From the NCBI GenBank assembly GCA_012728875.1, contig JAAYEF010000031.1, positions 124,001 to 188,000 on the forward strand: a stretch of DNA of 64,000 nucleotides. Reading direction: 5' to 3'. This document shows, piece by piece, positions 25,744-34,327 of the stretch (positions within the stretch are counted from its first letter, which is position 1; every line of letters starts with the position of its first letter). Both the position numbers and the translations under genes were made by a program. A model generated the notes under the pieces. It saw only the letters and a list, made by a program, of their open reading frames with translations. It ran no database searches and was not told where the DNA came from. Source of the DNA: Candidatus Cloacimonadota bacterium. Lineage in GTDB: Bacteria; Cloacimonadota; Cloacimonadia; Cloacimonadales; Cloacimonadaceae.

Positions 25744-26808
25744 ATGATGCCCAGGACGTTAGGATTCCTTTCGATGCGCTTCGAAGAAGAAGAAAAAAGA
25801 GATTTTCGCCCCGGGTTTTTTGCTAAATTACGAGATTTACCAAATCCTGTTTTTTTAGAAGAGACTTATGGAAAAAAACTTGGCTATATTCCTGAAGACT
25901 ATCTACAGGTAAACTCAAAAATACAATTTCTTCCACGCGATGAGGTCTGGAAGTCGGACATCGTGATTAGCGTGCGCACACCACCAGAAGATGAACTGAA
26001 GGCTTTAAAACGAGGGTCAATCTTTTTTTCAATGTTGCATTATCCAACTCGCAGGAAAAGGACGACCATGCTTGCGGATATGGGGGTAAGGCTATATTCA
26101 ATGGATGCGGTTACAGACGAATTTGGTCACAGGATGATCCAAGACTTTTCGGGAACGGTGAATAACGCATTGGTCAAAGGCATGGAGGTTCTTGACAGGC
26201 AAAAACCCCATCTTGAAAAAATCAGGGTGCTGATTCTGGGTTCTGGAGAGCTGGGCAAACTGGCTGTCGACCATGCTATTCACGCTTCACAAAAACCCGT
26301 GATAGCTGTGTCGGTGGGCAGAAAGATCACTGGTAATCAAGCCCTGATAAAAGAATTGCTCCAAGAATCAGACATTTTGATAGATGCAACTTTCAGGAAT
26401 GACCCAAGACAGCATATTTTGGAAAATGAGCAAATTGGTCATTTGCCCCCTGACTCCATAATAATTGACATTAGCGCTGATGACTACGATGTTAATATGG
26501 ACCCCATTCAAGTGAAAGCTATTGAGGGAATACCCACTGGAAACTTGGGTAGATATATTCTTGCACCAGACGATGTCTCTTATGAGAAAATTCCTCCACA
26601 AGTGTGCAGCAAAGAGAGAAGAACGGTGGTTAGCTGTAATGCTTGGCCTGGCGTTAATCCCCATGCCTGTTTGGACAGATATGAGATTCAAGTGGAACAC
26701 TTTATCAGAATTATGGCGGTCAAGGCTTACGACCTGGATCCAAGTTCCAGCGACCCTTATGAAAGAGCCCTGCACAGAGCCAAAAATAATGAGAAACATC
26801 GATTATAA
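25744..26808 (+). CDS. alanine dehydrogenase / PNT N-terminal family protein
   Basis: A 354-residue NAD(P)-dependent enzyme. The N-terminal half resembles the AlaDH/PNT substrate domain ('VFLEETYGKKLGYIPEDYL', 'SDIVISVRTPPEDELKALK'), and a Rossmann motif 'VLILGSGELGKLAVDHA' follows near residue 160. Members include alanine dehydrogenase, saccharopine dehydrogenase-like proteins and N5-(carboxyethyl)ornithine synthase; the length and the modified Rossmann loop fit the last group as well as the first. In this locus it may make an amino acid or N-carboxyalkyl amino acid for glycan decoration. AAGGAG precedes two adjacent ATGs (25744 and 25747). A 158-bp gap upstream holds nothing clear. Confidence 0.65.
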   Translation: MMPRTLGFLSMRFEEEEKRDFRPGFFAKLRDLPNPVFLEETYGKKLGYIPEDYLQVNSKIQFLPRDEVWKSDIVISVRTPPEDELKALKRGSIFFSMLHYPTRRKRTTMLADMGVRLYSMDAVTDEFGHRMIQDFSGTVNNALVKGMEVLDRQKPHLEKIRVLILGSGELGKLAVDHAIHASQKPVIAVSVGRKITGNQALIKELLQESDILIDATFRNDPRQHILENEQIGHLPPDSIIIDISADDYDVNMDPIQVKAIEGIPTGNLGRYILAPDDVSYEKIPPQVCSKERRTVVSCNAWPGVNPHACLDRYEIQVEHFIRIMAVKAYDLDPSSSDPYERALHRAKNNEKHRL

Positions 26809-26895
26809 ATGGAATGAGCGCGGTTTTGGGGTCAATCCCTTGCTGCCTCGGCTCTTTGTTCCAGCAGATAATCCTCTGCAATCTTCCTCGTGTCA

Positions 26896-26916
26896 CCCCC
26901 GATTTTTTATCGGGGG
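26896..26916. repeat. 8-bp perfect hairpin with T5 loop
   Basis: CCCCCGAT and ATCGGGGG enclose TTTTT in the 285-bp gap between the AlaDH-like gene and the GT2 gene. It is not followed by a T run on either strand, so it is not a canonical intrinsic terminator; it may stabilise an mRNA end or attenuate. The rest of the gap holds nothing else I recognise. Confidence 0.55.
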
Positions 26917-27093
26917 CCTGTCGGTGATTTCCAATCTGACATTTTTGCGGGAAGCAAGCGTGTACAGGGCGCATCCAAGGAAAATGAATTTATTGGATTC
27001 TTACACTTATAAGAGGAATGATTTGAACCTCAATGGAATCCGCTACCGGCGTAAACCTTCGTTTGAACTATAAACTAAATTGGAGAAAGCTTT

Positions 27094-28032
27094 GTGAGTA
27101 AATTATATGATGGTCTGGGTCTATCTGTTGTAATCCCTGTTTACAATGATGAAACAGTGCTCCCTGAGCTTTTTAACCGTTTGCTGCCAGCTTTGGAAAA
27201 AATCACCAATAAATTTGAAGTAATCCTGGTGGATGACGGAAGCAGAGACAACTCATATCAGGTCATGAGGGAGTTGAAGCAAGTTCATGAGCAACTGGTT
27301 TTGATCAAGCTAACCCGCAATTTTGGCCAGTCCAATGCCATAACAGCAGGATTGGACAACGCCTCAAACGAGTATATAGCAATAATGGACTCTGATTTGC
27401 AAGATCCGCCGGAGTTTTTGCAAGACCTTCTGCATGCATGCATAAGCAGTGGCAAAGATATGGCAATTGCCAGACGGATCACCAGAAAGGACAGTTGGTT
27501 CAAAAAGACCGCATCCAAGATTTTCAATAAGATTTCTTTTTGGGCAACCACAATCAGCATAGAGCCCGGCATGGGGGTGTATCGAGTTATGACCAAAAAA
27601 TCGTTTGACAAGATCAAAGACGTGCAGGAAATAACCGGAACAACATTAAGTCTCATGTATTGGAGTGGGTTCAGTTATGAGGCTGTTGACATGAACCGGG
27701 ATCAAAGATTTGCCGGCAAAAGCGGTTATACAACCCGAAAAATGTTCCGCCTGGCCATGGATCGGATTTTCTCTTACTCTCTATGGCCTTTACGATTTGC
27801 CACCATGTTGGGATTTGTAGTGGCATTACTGAGTTTTATTGCCGGTTTGATGATCATCATCAGAAGGCTTTTCTTTTTTGTATCGGTTCCAGGTTGGGCA
27901 TCCAGCATGGTTTTGATTCTGTTTATGTTTGGCCTGAACTTCATCATTATGGGCATGATGGGCGAGTATCTTGGAAGAATATACCTGGAAACAAAACAAA
28001 GGCCCAAATATGTCATTGAGGAGAAGATATGA
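27094..28032 (+). CDS. family-2 glycosyltransferase, GtrB/ArnC/DPM-like, membrane-anchored
   Basis: A 312-residue polyprenyl-phosphate sugar transferase type. GT-A motifs are 'SVVIPVYNDETVLPE' at residue 11, 'VILVDDGSRDNS', and the DxD with the hallmark 'DSDLQDPPE' (99-107). Two C-terminal transmembrane helices follow ('FATMLGFVVALLSFIAGLMI' and 'SMVLILFMFGLNFIIMG'). Such enzymes load a sugar from a nucleotide onto undecaprenyl phosphate. GTG start with GGAGAAAG upstream. Its stop overlaps the next ATG (ATGA), linking it to the NeuD-like acetyltransferase. Confidence 0.88.
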   Translation: MSKLYDGLGLSVVIPVYNDETVLPELFNRLLPALEKITNKFEVILVDDGSRDNSYQVMRELKQVHEQLVLIKLTRNFGQSNAITAGLDNASNEYIAIMDSDLQDPPEFLQDLLHACISSGKDMAIARRITRKDSWFKKTASKIFNKISFWATTISIEPGMGVYRVMTKKSFDKIKDVQEITGTTLSLMYWSGFSYEAVDMNRDQRFAGKSGYTTRKMFRLAMDRIFSYSLWPLRFATMLGFVVALLSFIAGLMIIIRRLFFFVSVPGWASSMVLILFMFGLNFIIMGMMGEYLGRIYLETKQRPKYVIEEKI

Positions 28033-28688
28033 AGGAAAAAATCATCATCATAGGTGGCAAAGGCTCGGCAGTGGTGCTGGCTGAGCAGATCCTCCATGCT
28101 GTTCAGAATTTCAACGCCGATTATGAGTTGCTGGGTTTTTGCATTGATGATCCACTGTTGGGAAGCGAGATCGCCGGTTTCCCCATATTATGCAAACGTG
28201 ATGAACTGACCCAACGGTATAACGCATATTCAGACGTAAAGTATTTCTTTGCCCTTTATAAACCGACCTGCATGGAAGAGAGAGTTCAGTTGTTTCAGGA
28301 TATGGAGCTTCCCAGAGATAAATTCACCAATTTCATACACCCCCTCTCCTATGTGGCCCGAAGTGTGAAAATGGGTGTGGGCAATGTGATTTGTTCAAAC
28401 GTTACCGTTAATTGCAATGCTACAATGGGAGACTACAATACTTTAAACGGCAATGTGCTCTTTGGCCATGATTCAAGCTTGGGAAATTGCAATATATTGG
28501 CAGGAAGCGTCACCATCAGCTCGGAAATTGAAATAGGCAATGGGAATTTTATCGGGTTGAATTCCACTATTCGAGACAGGGTAAAGATCGGGGATTTTTC
28601 AATCATCGGAATGGCCTCAACAGTTCTTCACGACGTGGCTTCCCGCACAACTGTAGTCGGTTCCCCTGCCAAACAGGTAATAAAATGA
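28029..28688 (+). CDS. NeuD/PglD-like sugar O- or N-acetyltransferase (LbH)
   Basis: A 219-residue protein with an N-terminal PglD-type Rossmann-like part ('KIIIIGGKGSAVVLAEQI'-like opening) and a C-terminal left-handed beta-helix built of hexapeptide repeats ('VICSNVTVNCNATMGDYNTL', 'IGNGNFIGLNSTI'). It ends in 'VGSPAKQVIK', the usual tail. It transfers an acetyl group from acetyl-CoA to an amino sugar or sugar hydroxyl. It overlaps both neighbours by 4 nt, so it belongs with the GT2 and the aminotransferase-like gene. Confidence 0.85.
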   Translation: MKEKIIIIGGKGSAVVLAEQILHAVQNFNADYELLGFCIDDPLLGSEIAGFPILCKRDELTQRYNAYSDVKYFFALYKPTCMEERVQLFQDMELPRDKFTNFIHPLSYVARSVKMGVGNVICSNVTVNCNATMGDYNTLNGNVLFGHDSSLGNCNILAGSVTISSEIEIGNGNFIGLNSTIRDRVKIGDFSIIGMASTVLHDVASRTTVVGSPAKQVIK

Positions 28689-29626
28689 TCATTGCTCAAA
28701 GAGCAAGCGCGATTCTTTATCGGTATCTGAGATCATATCCGGATGGATGTTTTATCCTGCCCGCAAATATCTGCCCGATCGTTCCCCTGACCTTTCATAA
28801 AGCGGGAGTTCAATTCGAATTTTTCGATATCAGCCAGGAAGACCTGTGCCTTGACGAAACAGCCGTCCTGGATGCTATAAATGCGAGGCCGGGACACTAC
28901 ACAGGAGTGCTGTTCAATCATAGCTATGGTGTGCAAATAGACAAGGCGCCGTTTTTTTCCAGGATTGCATCGTTGGATCCAAGCATCAGCATCATAGCGG
29001 ATCGCTGCCTTTGCTACCCAGATTTTGGACCTCCTGCCCCAAATGTGAGCATGGAACTATACAGCAGCGGAGCCAAGAAGGCAGTGGATATAGGCTGGGG
29101 CGGTTACGCCAAGACTGCCGATCATGTTCTTTTGGATATCCCTGCCACTCACTTTGATCCAGTTTCCGAAAAAAAAATAGAAGCTCAAATCAGGATTGCA
29201 GTCGAGCAAAAGATGCCGCTTGAGATTGATGATGAAAATTGGCTGAATACCGACATTCCTGATTGCAGGTTTGCGGATTATCAAGCTCAAATCGAGGCAT
29301 CGATGCAGACCGCCATTTCACATCGGAGCATAATTAATAAAATCTATGATGAGTATTTACCCGACCACATTAAAATGGCTGTCGGATACCAAAATTGGCG
29401 ATACAACATCGTAACAGAAGTTAAAGACAAGATATTGCAAACACTTTTTGGCAATCGCCTCTTTGCAAGTTCACATTATCTGTCTGCCAACGTACTTTTT
29501 AGGGATCAGAAGGAATTTCCGAACACAACAAATCTCAGTAAGCAAGTGATAAACCTGTTCAATGATTTTCATATAACAGAGCATCAGGCTAAACTTGCAT
29601 GCAAACTAATTTTGGAATTGCTTTGA
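28685..29626 (+). CDS. short DegT-like PLP-fold protein
   Basis: A 313-residue protein related to sugar aminotransferases but about 60-70 residues shorter. 'FILPANICPIVPLTFHKAGVQFEFFDI' matches the DegT region around the second strand, and 'SSGAKKAVDIGWGGYAK' occupies the PLP-lysine position with a candidate Schiff-base Lys. It lacks the usual N-terminal substrate-lid region and the 'GT-A-L' phosphate cup of DegT enzymes. It may be a specialised aminotransferase or an inactive relative. Overlaps the NeuD-like gene by 4 nt and is followed after 52 bp by the LUD gene. Confidence 0.6.
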   Translation: MIIAQRASAILYRYLRSYPDGCFILPANICPIVPLTFHKAGVQFEFFDISQEDLCLDETAVLDAINARPGHYTGVLFNHSYGVQIDKAPFFSRIASLDPSISIIADRCLCYPDFGPPAPNVSMELYSSGAKKAVDIGWGGYAKTADHVLLDIPATHFDPVSEKKIEAQIRIAVEQKMPLEIDDENWLNTDIPDCRFADYQAQIEASMQTAISHRSIINKIYDEYLPDHIKMAVGYQNWRYNIVTEVKDKILQTLFGNRLFASSHYLSANVLFRDQKEFPNTTNLSKQVINLFNDFHITEHQAKLACKLILELL

Positions 29627-29678
29627 ATAATCAGATAGAGTGGCCTGACAACAAGGCCAAATTCTTAAGGAAGGCGAA

Positions 29679-30464
29679 ATGAAGACCGTGGACGAACTTG
29701 ATTTTTCTGCTGAAACCCAGAAACTTTTTGAAATTAAAGCAGGGGCTATCAAGCGTACATTTGAGCAGCGCCGGATACAAACCCAATTGCTTGATGATGA
29801 AGAGGCTGTAAAGGCTTTCATCACAGAGTTTATTGCCAAGCGCCCAGAGATAAAAAGCATTGCATTCAGCGATGGCGTAACTTTGTATCAGTTGGACCTG
29901 TTCAATTGGATCCAAAAACAGTATGGCCCCAAAGGATTCATGATAAACCAACCATTGGAAAGGTCTGAAACCGGCCAATATGCCATATTTGGTGAGCAGC
30001 CACCGGGCAGGATGAATATCCCTTATAATGAGTGGAAGATACTATATGACAAATGGTATGACAATCTGAGGATGTCTTTGCTGAGCGATTTGTTGATCGT
30101 AAGCGCTAATGCGGTTACCATGAACGGAGAGATAATTTCAGTGGATGGGCTTGGCAACAGGGTGTCCGGCATGATTTTTGGTCCCCGTCATGTGCTTTGC
30201 ATCGTTGGGCGCAACAAGATCGTGAATGACCAGGCAAGTGCTTTGGACAGGATCCACAATCATGTGGTTCCGCTCACTTATCTGAGGCACAACCTTAAGC
30301 ACTGGTGCAAATTTGAGGATGTGCCTTGCCTTAAGATTGGCAAATGCGTAAAATGCAGCCATCCTGAGAGCTCATGCCTCAACACCGTGGTAGTCAGGGG
30401 TCAGGTTAAGCAGCATCAAGATAGATTGCACCTGATCATAGTCAACCAGGATTTGGGTTTTTGA
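29679..30464 (+). CDS. LUD-domain protein (LutC/DUF162 type)
   Basis: A 261-residue LUD protein. The core 'LLSDLLIVSANAVTMNGEIISVDGLGNRVS' and 'VLCIVGRNKIVNDQASALDRI' are diagnostic, and the C-terminal cysteine cluster 'CLKIGKCVKCSHPESSC' is usual for stand-alone LUD proteins of anaerobes. Family members take part in lactate utilisation with iron-sulfur partners (LutAB), but no LutA/LutB is present here, and the flanking genes are for sugar modification. AAGGAAGG-type ribosome site before ATG 29679. Role here unknown. Confidence 0.82.
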   Translation: MKTVDELDFSAETQKLFEIKAGAIKRTFEQRRIQTQLLDDEEAVKAFITEFIAKRPEIKSIAFSDGVTLYQLDLFNWIQKQYGPKGFMINQPLERSETGQYAIFGEQPPGRMNIPYNEWKILYDKWYDNLRMSLLSDLLIVSANAVTMNGEIISVDGLGNRVSGMIFGPRHVLCIVGRNKIVNDQASALDRIHNHVVPLTYLRHNLKHWCKFEDVPCLKIGKCVKCSHPESSCLNTVVVRGQVKQHQDRLHLIIVNQDLGF

Positions 30465-30477
30465 GAAAATTGTTTTT

Positions 30478-31677
30478 ATGATGAAAGAAAAACTCGCCAT
30501 CCTGGGAGCCAGCTATCTGCAGAGACCGCTGGTGGAAAAAGCCAGGGAAATGGGAGTTGAAACACATGTGTTTGCCTGGCGTGAAGGCTGCGTGGTGGAA
30601 GATATCGCGGATCATTTTTATCCGGTTTCCATCCTTGATCAGGAAGAAATACTGCGGATTTGTGAGAAAATACAAGTTGCCGGCATCACTTCCATCGGTT
30701 CCGACATTGCCATGCCCACGGTGAGCTATGTGGCAGAAAAACTGGGGCTGAAAGCAAACAGTACCCATGCCACGCGGATTTCCACAGACAAATATGAGAT
30801 GAGGAAGGCGCTTTCTGCGGCTGGGATAAAATGCCCCGGATTTCAGCAAGTGGAGATGGGTTCGGGAATCCGGGAAATCTCCTTTGGCTTTCCCATGATG
30901 GTAAAACCGGTGGACCGATCCGGATCCTTGGCGGTGACCAAGGTGAAAAACCAGCAGGAACTTGGGCAAGCCATAGAAAAGGCCGGGAAGGTTTCGCTGT
31001 CGGACAGGGTGATTGTGGAAGAATTTGTGGAAGGTCGTGAGTTTTCCGTGGAGATGATTTCCTATGAAGGCAAGCATCATCCGATTACGATTACGGATAA
31101 AATCACCAGCGGCGACCCCTATTATGTGGAACTGGAACAACACCAGCCGGCAGCGCTGGATGAAGTGACTGCGGGCAGGATAAATGATTTGGTCATCAAG
31201 ACTTTGGATGCCTTGGAGCTTAAAAATGGAGCCAGCCACACGGAAGTTTTGCTTACCAAAGAAGGTGAACTGGTGGTGGTGGAAGCTGCCGGCAGGATGG
31301 GAGGTGATTTCATTGGCTCGCACATGGTACCGCTTTCCACCGGTTATGATTTTCTGAAAGCTGTGATCGAAGTTGCGCTGGACCGCTTTTCCGGGATTGA
31401 GCCTTCACAGTTTAAGATGGCTCACAGCGGTGTTTTTTATGTACTCCCCAATCCTGGCGTCATCAAGAAAATTGTAGATCACTCTCAAAGATTTGAGCAT
31501 GTGCGCCTGGCTGTGCCCATTTTGAAGGTGGGGGACAGGGTCGATGAGATTGTGGACGGCTCCGGCAAGCGGGCCGGGATTGTTTTGTATGCGCATCCTT
31601 CGCAGAGGCTCTTTTTGAATCCGGGAAAGGTGCTGGTTTTTGAAACTGAGCGGCTTTCCAAACAAGAGGGAGATTAA
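30478..31677 (+). CDS. ATP-grasp ligase (CarB-like fold)
   Basis: A 399-residue ATP-grasp enzyme. 'LAILGASYLQRPLVEKAREMG' is the preATP-grasp domain, 'DKYEMRKALSAAGIKCPGF' starts the nucleotide-binding domain, 'FPMMVKPVDRSGSLAVTKV' has the ATP lysine and 'GASHTEVLLTKEGELVVVEAAGRMGG' the metal-binding Glu and Asp/Glu of L-amino-acid ligase-like enzymes. It forms an amide or thioester from a carboxylate via an acyl phosphate. It sits 13 bp after LUD and 24 bp before wecE, so it may add an amino acid to the 4-amino sugar made by WecE. Confidence 0.85.
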   Translation: MMKEKLAILGASYLQRPLVEKAREMGVETHVFAWREGCVVEDIADHFYPVSILDQEEILRICEKIQVAGITSIGSDIAMPTVSYVAEKLGLKANSTHATRISTDKYEMRKALSAAGIKCPGFQQVEMGSGIREISFGFPMMVKPVDRSGSLAVTKVKNQQELGQAIEKAGKVSLSDRVIVEEFVEGREFSVEMISYEGKHHPITITDKITSGDPYYVELEQHQPAALDEVTAGRINDLVIKTLDALELKNGASHTEVLLTKEGELVVVEAAGRMGGDFIGSHMVPLSTGYDFLKAVIEVALDRFSGIEPSQFKMAHSGVFYVLPNPGVIKKIVDHSQRFEHVRLAVPILKVGDRVDEIVDGSGKRAGIVLYAHPSQRLFLNPGKVLVFETERLSKQEGD

Positions 31678-31701
31678 AACCACTGTGAAAATGAACTGAT
31701 T

Positions 31702-32853
31702 ATGAACATACCTTTTAATATACCCTACGCTACCGAACAGGAAATCCGGTATGCCACCCAAGCCTTGAAATCCGGACGCCTGTGTGGCAACAATCAATTT
31801 GCCAAGCGGGTTCAGGCGCACTTGGCAGAGAAACATGGCTTGCAGAATGCGTTTTTAGTTCCGTCCGGGACAGCCGCGCTTGAAATGGGAGCCTGGCTTG
31901 CAGGTTTGCAGCCCGGCGACGAGGTGATCCTGCCTTCCTACACTTTCAGTTCCACAGCCAATGCGGTGGTGCTGACCGGAGCCAAACCGGTTTTTTGCGA
32001 GATTGACCCCAAAACCATGAATGCGGATCCTGAGCATATCCGGGAGCTCATTACCCCAAAAACCAGGATGCTTTTGCCCATCGACTATGCCGGTATTCCC
32101 TGCGACATGGAAAGTATTGTATCCATCGCGCAGGAGCATGGATTGATCGTGATGGTGGACGCCGCGCAATCTTATGGCAGCCGTTATCAGGGAAAGGCTT
32201 GCGGGAGCCTGGGCGACCTTGCCACCTTCAGTTTCCACGAGACCAAGAATATCAGTTGCGGAGAAGGCGGAGCCTTGATGGTGAACCGTGAAGACTGGCT
32301 GCAGCGGGCAAGTTTTCTGCAGGAAAAGGGAACAGACCGCAGCTTGGTGCTGTATGGTCAAAAAACGAAGTATCACTGGGTGGATATCGGCTCCAGCTAT
32401 CTTCTTTCCGACATTTTGGCTGGCGTGCTGCTGGCGCAGTTGGAATGTGAAGACCGGATTTTGGAGCTGCGCGGCAAAGTGACTGCCGCTTATCTGGAAT
32501 TTTGGAAGCCCTACGCGGAAAAGGGCATGGTTCAAATTGCTCCTTACGGGCAATATGAGAAACTGAACAGCCATGCTTTCTGGGTGGTGTTCGATTCTGA
32601 AACAAACAAGGAAAAATTCCTGTTGGGCCTCAAGGAAAGGGGGGTGTATGCCTATATAGGCTATATGCCTCTGCACTCGGCTCCCATGGGTCAGAAACTG
32701 GGTTACAAGCCTCAGGATCTGCCCCGTACCCAGGAGATTGCCGCCAGAATCGTGAGACTGCCGCTGTATGCGGAATTGGCAAACGACGGTTTGGATTACG
32801 CTCTGGGAAGCATGGAACTGGTATTGGAAACCATATACGGTGACAAAAGATAA
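31702..32853 (+). CDS. wecE: dTDP-4-amino-4,6-dideoxyhexose transaminase (WecE-like)
   Basis: A 383-residue DegT-family aminotransferase. 'NIPYATEQEIRYATQALKSGRLCGN' and the PLP-lysine context 'SFHETKNISCGEGGAL' (Lys about 182) are the signature of the RffA/WecE branch, which aminates C4 of a dTDP-4-keto-6-deoxyhexose using glutamate. Length is normal. The next gene, an EvaA-like 2,3-dehydratase, begins inside its last codons, and a Gfo/Idh reductase follows. In that company its substrate could be the 2-deoxy version of the usual sugar, giving dTDP-4-amino-2,4,6-trideoxyhexose; this last step is inference. Confidence 0.88.
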   Translation: MNIPFNIPYATEQEIRYATQALKSGRLCGNNQFAKRVQAHLAEKHGLQNAFLVPSGTAALEMGAWLAGLQPGDEVILPSYTFSSTANAVVLTGAKPVFCEIDPKTMNADPEHIRELITPKTRMLLPIDYAGIPCDMESIVSIAQEHGLIVMVDAAQSYGSRYQGKACGSLGDLATFSFHETKNISCGEGGALMVNREDWLQRASFLQEKGTDRSLVLYGQKTKYHWVDIGSSYLLSDILAGVLLAQLECEDRILELRGKVTAAYLEFWKPYAEKGMVQIAPYGQYEKLNSHAFWVVFDSETNKEKFLLGLKERGVYAYIGYMPLHSAPMGQKLGYKPQDLPRTQEIAARIVRLPLYAELANDGLDYALGSMELVLETIYGDKR

Positions 32854-34318
32854 GATTCTAAAGTTCAAAAAAAGCCTGAGCCGGGTGTGTGGTGACTATG
32901 CCCAAACCCTGGAGTTCGAGCTGTTTTTTTCCGCGCTGATAGATTTTAACCCCTTTGGCGATACAAGCCAGGTCTTGGAATGGCTTTCAGGGCTGAACAG
33001 CAGGCAGTATTTTGAGGTGGAGGAAGTTCCCTTTGCGAACTTGCAACAGTGGCATTTCAGCCCCCAGACAGGTGATCTTCAGCACCACAGCGGCAAGTTT
33101 TTCAGCATCCGGGGCTGCAGGGTGCTTGATGTGAAGACGGGGGAAACCCTTTGGGACCAACCGATCATCGATCAGCCAGAGGTTGGCATCCTGGGCATCC
33201 TGTGCAAAAAGATGGATGGGGTGCTCTATTTTTTGATGCAGGCGAAGGCGGAGCCGGGGAACATCAACACCTATCAGCTTTCACCCACGGTGCAAGCCAC
33301 ACGCAGCAATTTTTTACAGGTACACGGTGGAAAAAAGACCAGGTATCTGGATTATTTCAGCGGTGAGCGCAAATGCAGGGTTGTGATTGACAGATACCAA
33401 TCCGAGCAGGGCGCGCGGTTTTTGGGCAAGCGTAACCGCAATCTGCTGGTGCTGGATGAAAGCGGCTCCGATGTGGAATTGGGCGAAAATTTCAGATGGC
33501 TGACCCTGGGGCAAATCAAAAGCCTGATGGAGCGCGACAACACCGTGAACATGGACACCCGCTCGGTGATTTCGCAGATCCACTATTGGGGCTACCATCC
33601 GGACCTTGACCATGAGGCGCTTGCCAAAGTGATATCCGAACACAGGGACTTGGTGGCGCGCAGCGATTTTTGGCTACTGGCTGTGCTGGGAGGCTGGGAC
33701 AATTTTGGCAACTTGGATCAGACAGATAAAATCTTGAACAAACTGGCGTGGACACGTCACTATTCTTTTAAAGACAAGGCTGCCGTGCCCTTGAATTCCG
33801 TGCAGGAATGGAAAATCGGCGAACAGATGATCGAACATCGGGAAGGCAGGTTTTTCCAGGTGCTGGCTGTGAGTGTGCGGGCAAATAACCGGGAAGTTGG
33901 ACACTGGGATCAACCCGTGATCAAACAAAGGCATGAAGGGAAAATAGGTCTGCTCGCGGCTCCCCAATACGGCGCCATTCATTTTTTAACGCAGATCAAA
34001 ATGGAGCCCGGGCTCTACGATATGTTTGAATTGGCGCCCACGGTCCAGTGTATTGTGCAAAACCGTGTTTTCCACAATCAGCCCGCGTATCTGGAGCATT
34101 TTGAAAACGGAACCAATGTTTACGCGGCCCGGCAATCAGAGGAAGGTGGCAGGTTTTACCGAGAGTGCAGCCTGAACATGATTCGGGTGCTGGATGGCTT
34201 CAATGATCTGGAACCTGTGGAAGGCTTTGTGTGGATTCCCCTGCGCCAATTGAAAGAGCTGCTGCGTCACCAGCAGGTCGTTAATGTGGAGCTGCGCAGT
34301 CTTTTGGCATATTTTTAA
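32840..34318 (+). CDS. NDP-hexose 2,3-dehydratase (EvaA-like)
   Basis: Removes the C2 hydroxyl from a dTDP-4-keto-6-deoxyhexose, the first step to 2,6-dideoxy sugars known from antibiotic pathways. The 492-residue protein shows the family's internal duplication: 'WDQPIIDQPEVGILGIL', 'QAKAEPGNINTYQLSPTVQAT' in the first half and 'WDQPVIKQRHEGKIGLL', 'QIKMEPGLYDMFELAPTVQC' in the second. The track start reads through wecE in another frame; I use GTG 32840, which overlaps wecE by 14 nt and begins just ahead of the conserved region, though the ribosome site (GGAA) is weak. This enzyme in a Gram-negative polysaccharide locus is notable. Confidence 0.87.
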   Translation: MTKDKILKFKKSLSRVCGDYAQTLEFELFFSALIDFNPFGDTSQVLEWLSGLNSRQYFEVEEVPFANLQQWHFSPQTGDLQHHSGKFFSIRGCRVLDVKTGETLWDQPIIDQPEVGILGILCKKMDGVLYFLMQAKAEPGNINTYQLSPTVQATRSNFLQVHGGKKTRYLDYFSGERKCRVVIDRYQSEQGARFLGKRNRNLLVLDESGSDVELGENFRWLTLGQIKSLMERDNTVNMDTRSVISQIHYWGYHPDLDHEALAKVISEHRDLVARSDFWLLAVLGGWDNFGNLDQTDKILNKLAWTRHYSFKDKAAVPLNSVQEWKIGEQMIEHREGRFFQVLAVSVRANNREVGHWDQPVIKQRHEGKIGLLAAPQYGAIHFLTQIKMEPGLYDMFELAPTVQCIVQNRVFHNQPAYLEHFENGTNVYAARQSEEGGRFYRECSLNMIRVLDGFNDLEPVEGFVWIPLRQLKELLRHQQVVNVELRSLLAYF

Positions 34319-34327
34319 AGGAATATT

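Noticed and set aside
26896-26916. Intrinsic terminator
   Set aside because: The stem is good but neither side is followed by a T run; the only Ts are in the loop.
26522-27073. 183-codon plus-strand ORF
   Set aside because: Most of it is a shadow of the AlaDH-like gene in another frame; the rest crosses a hairpin and has no family resemblance.
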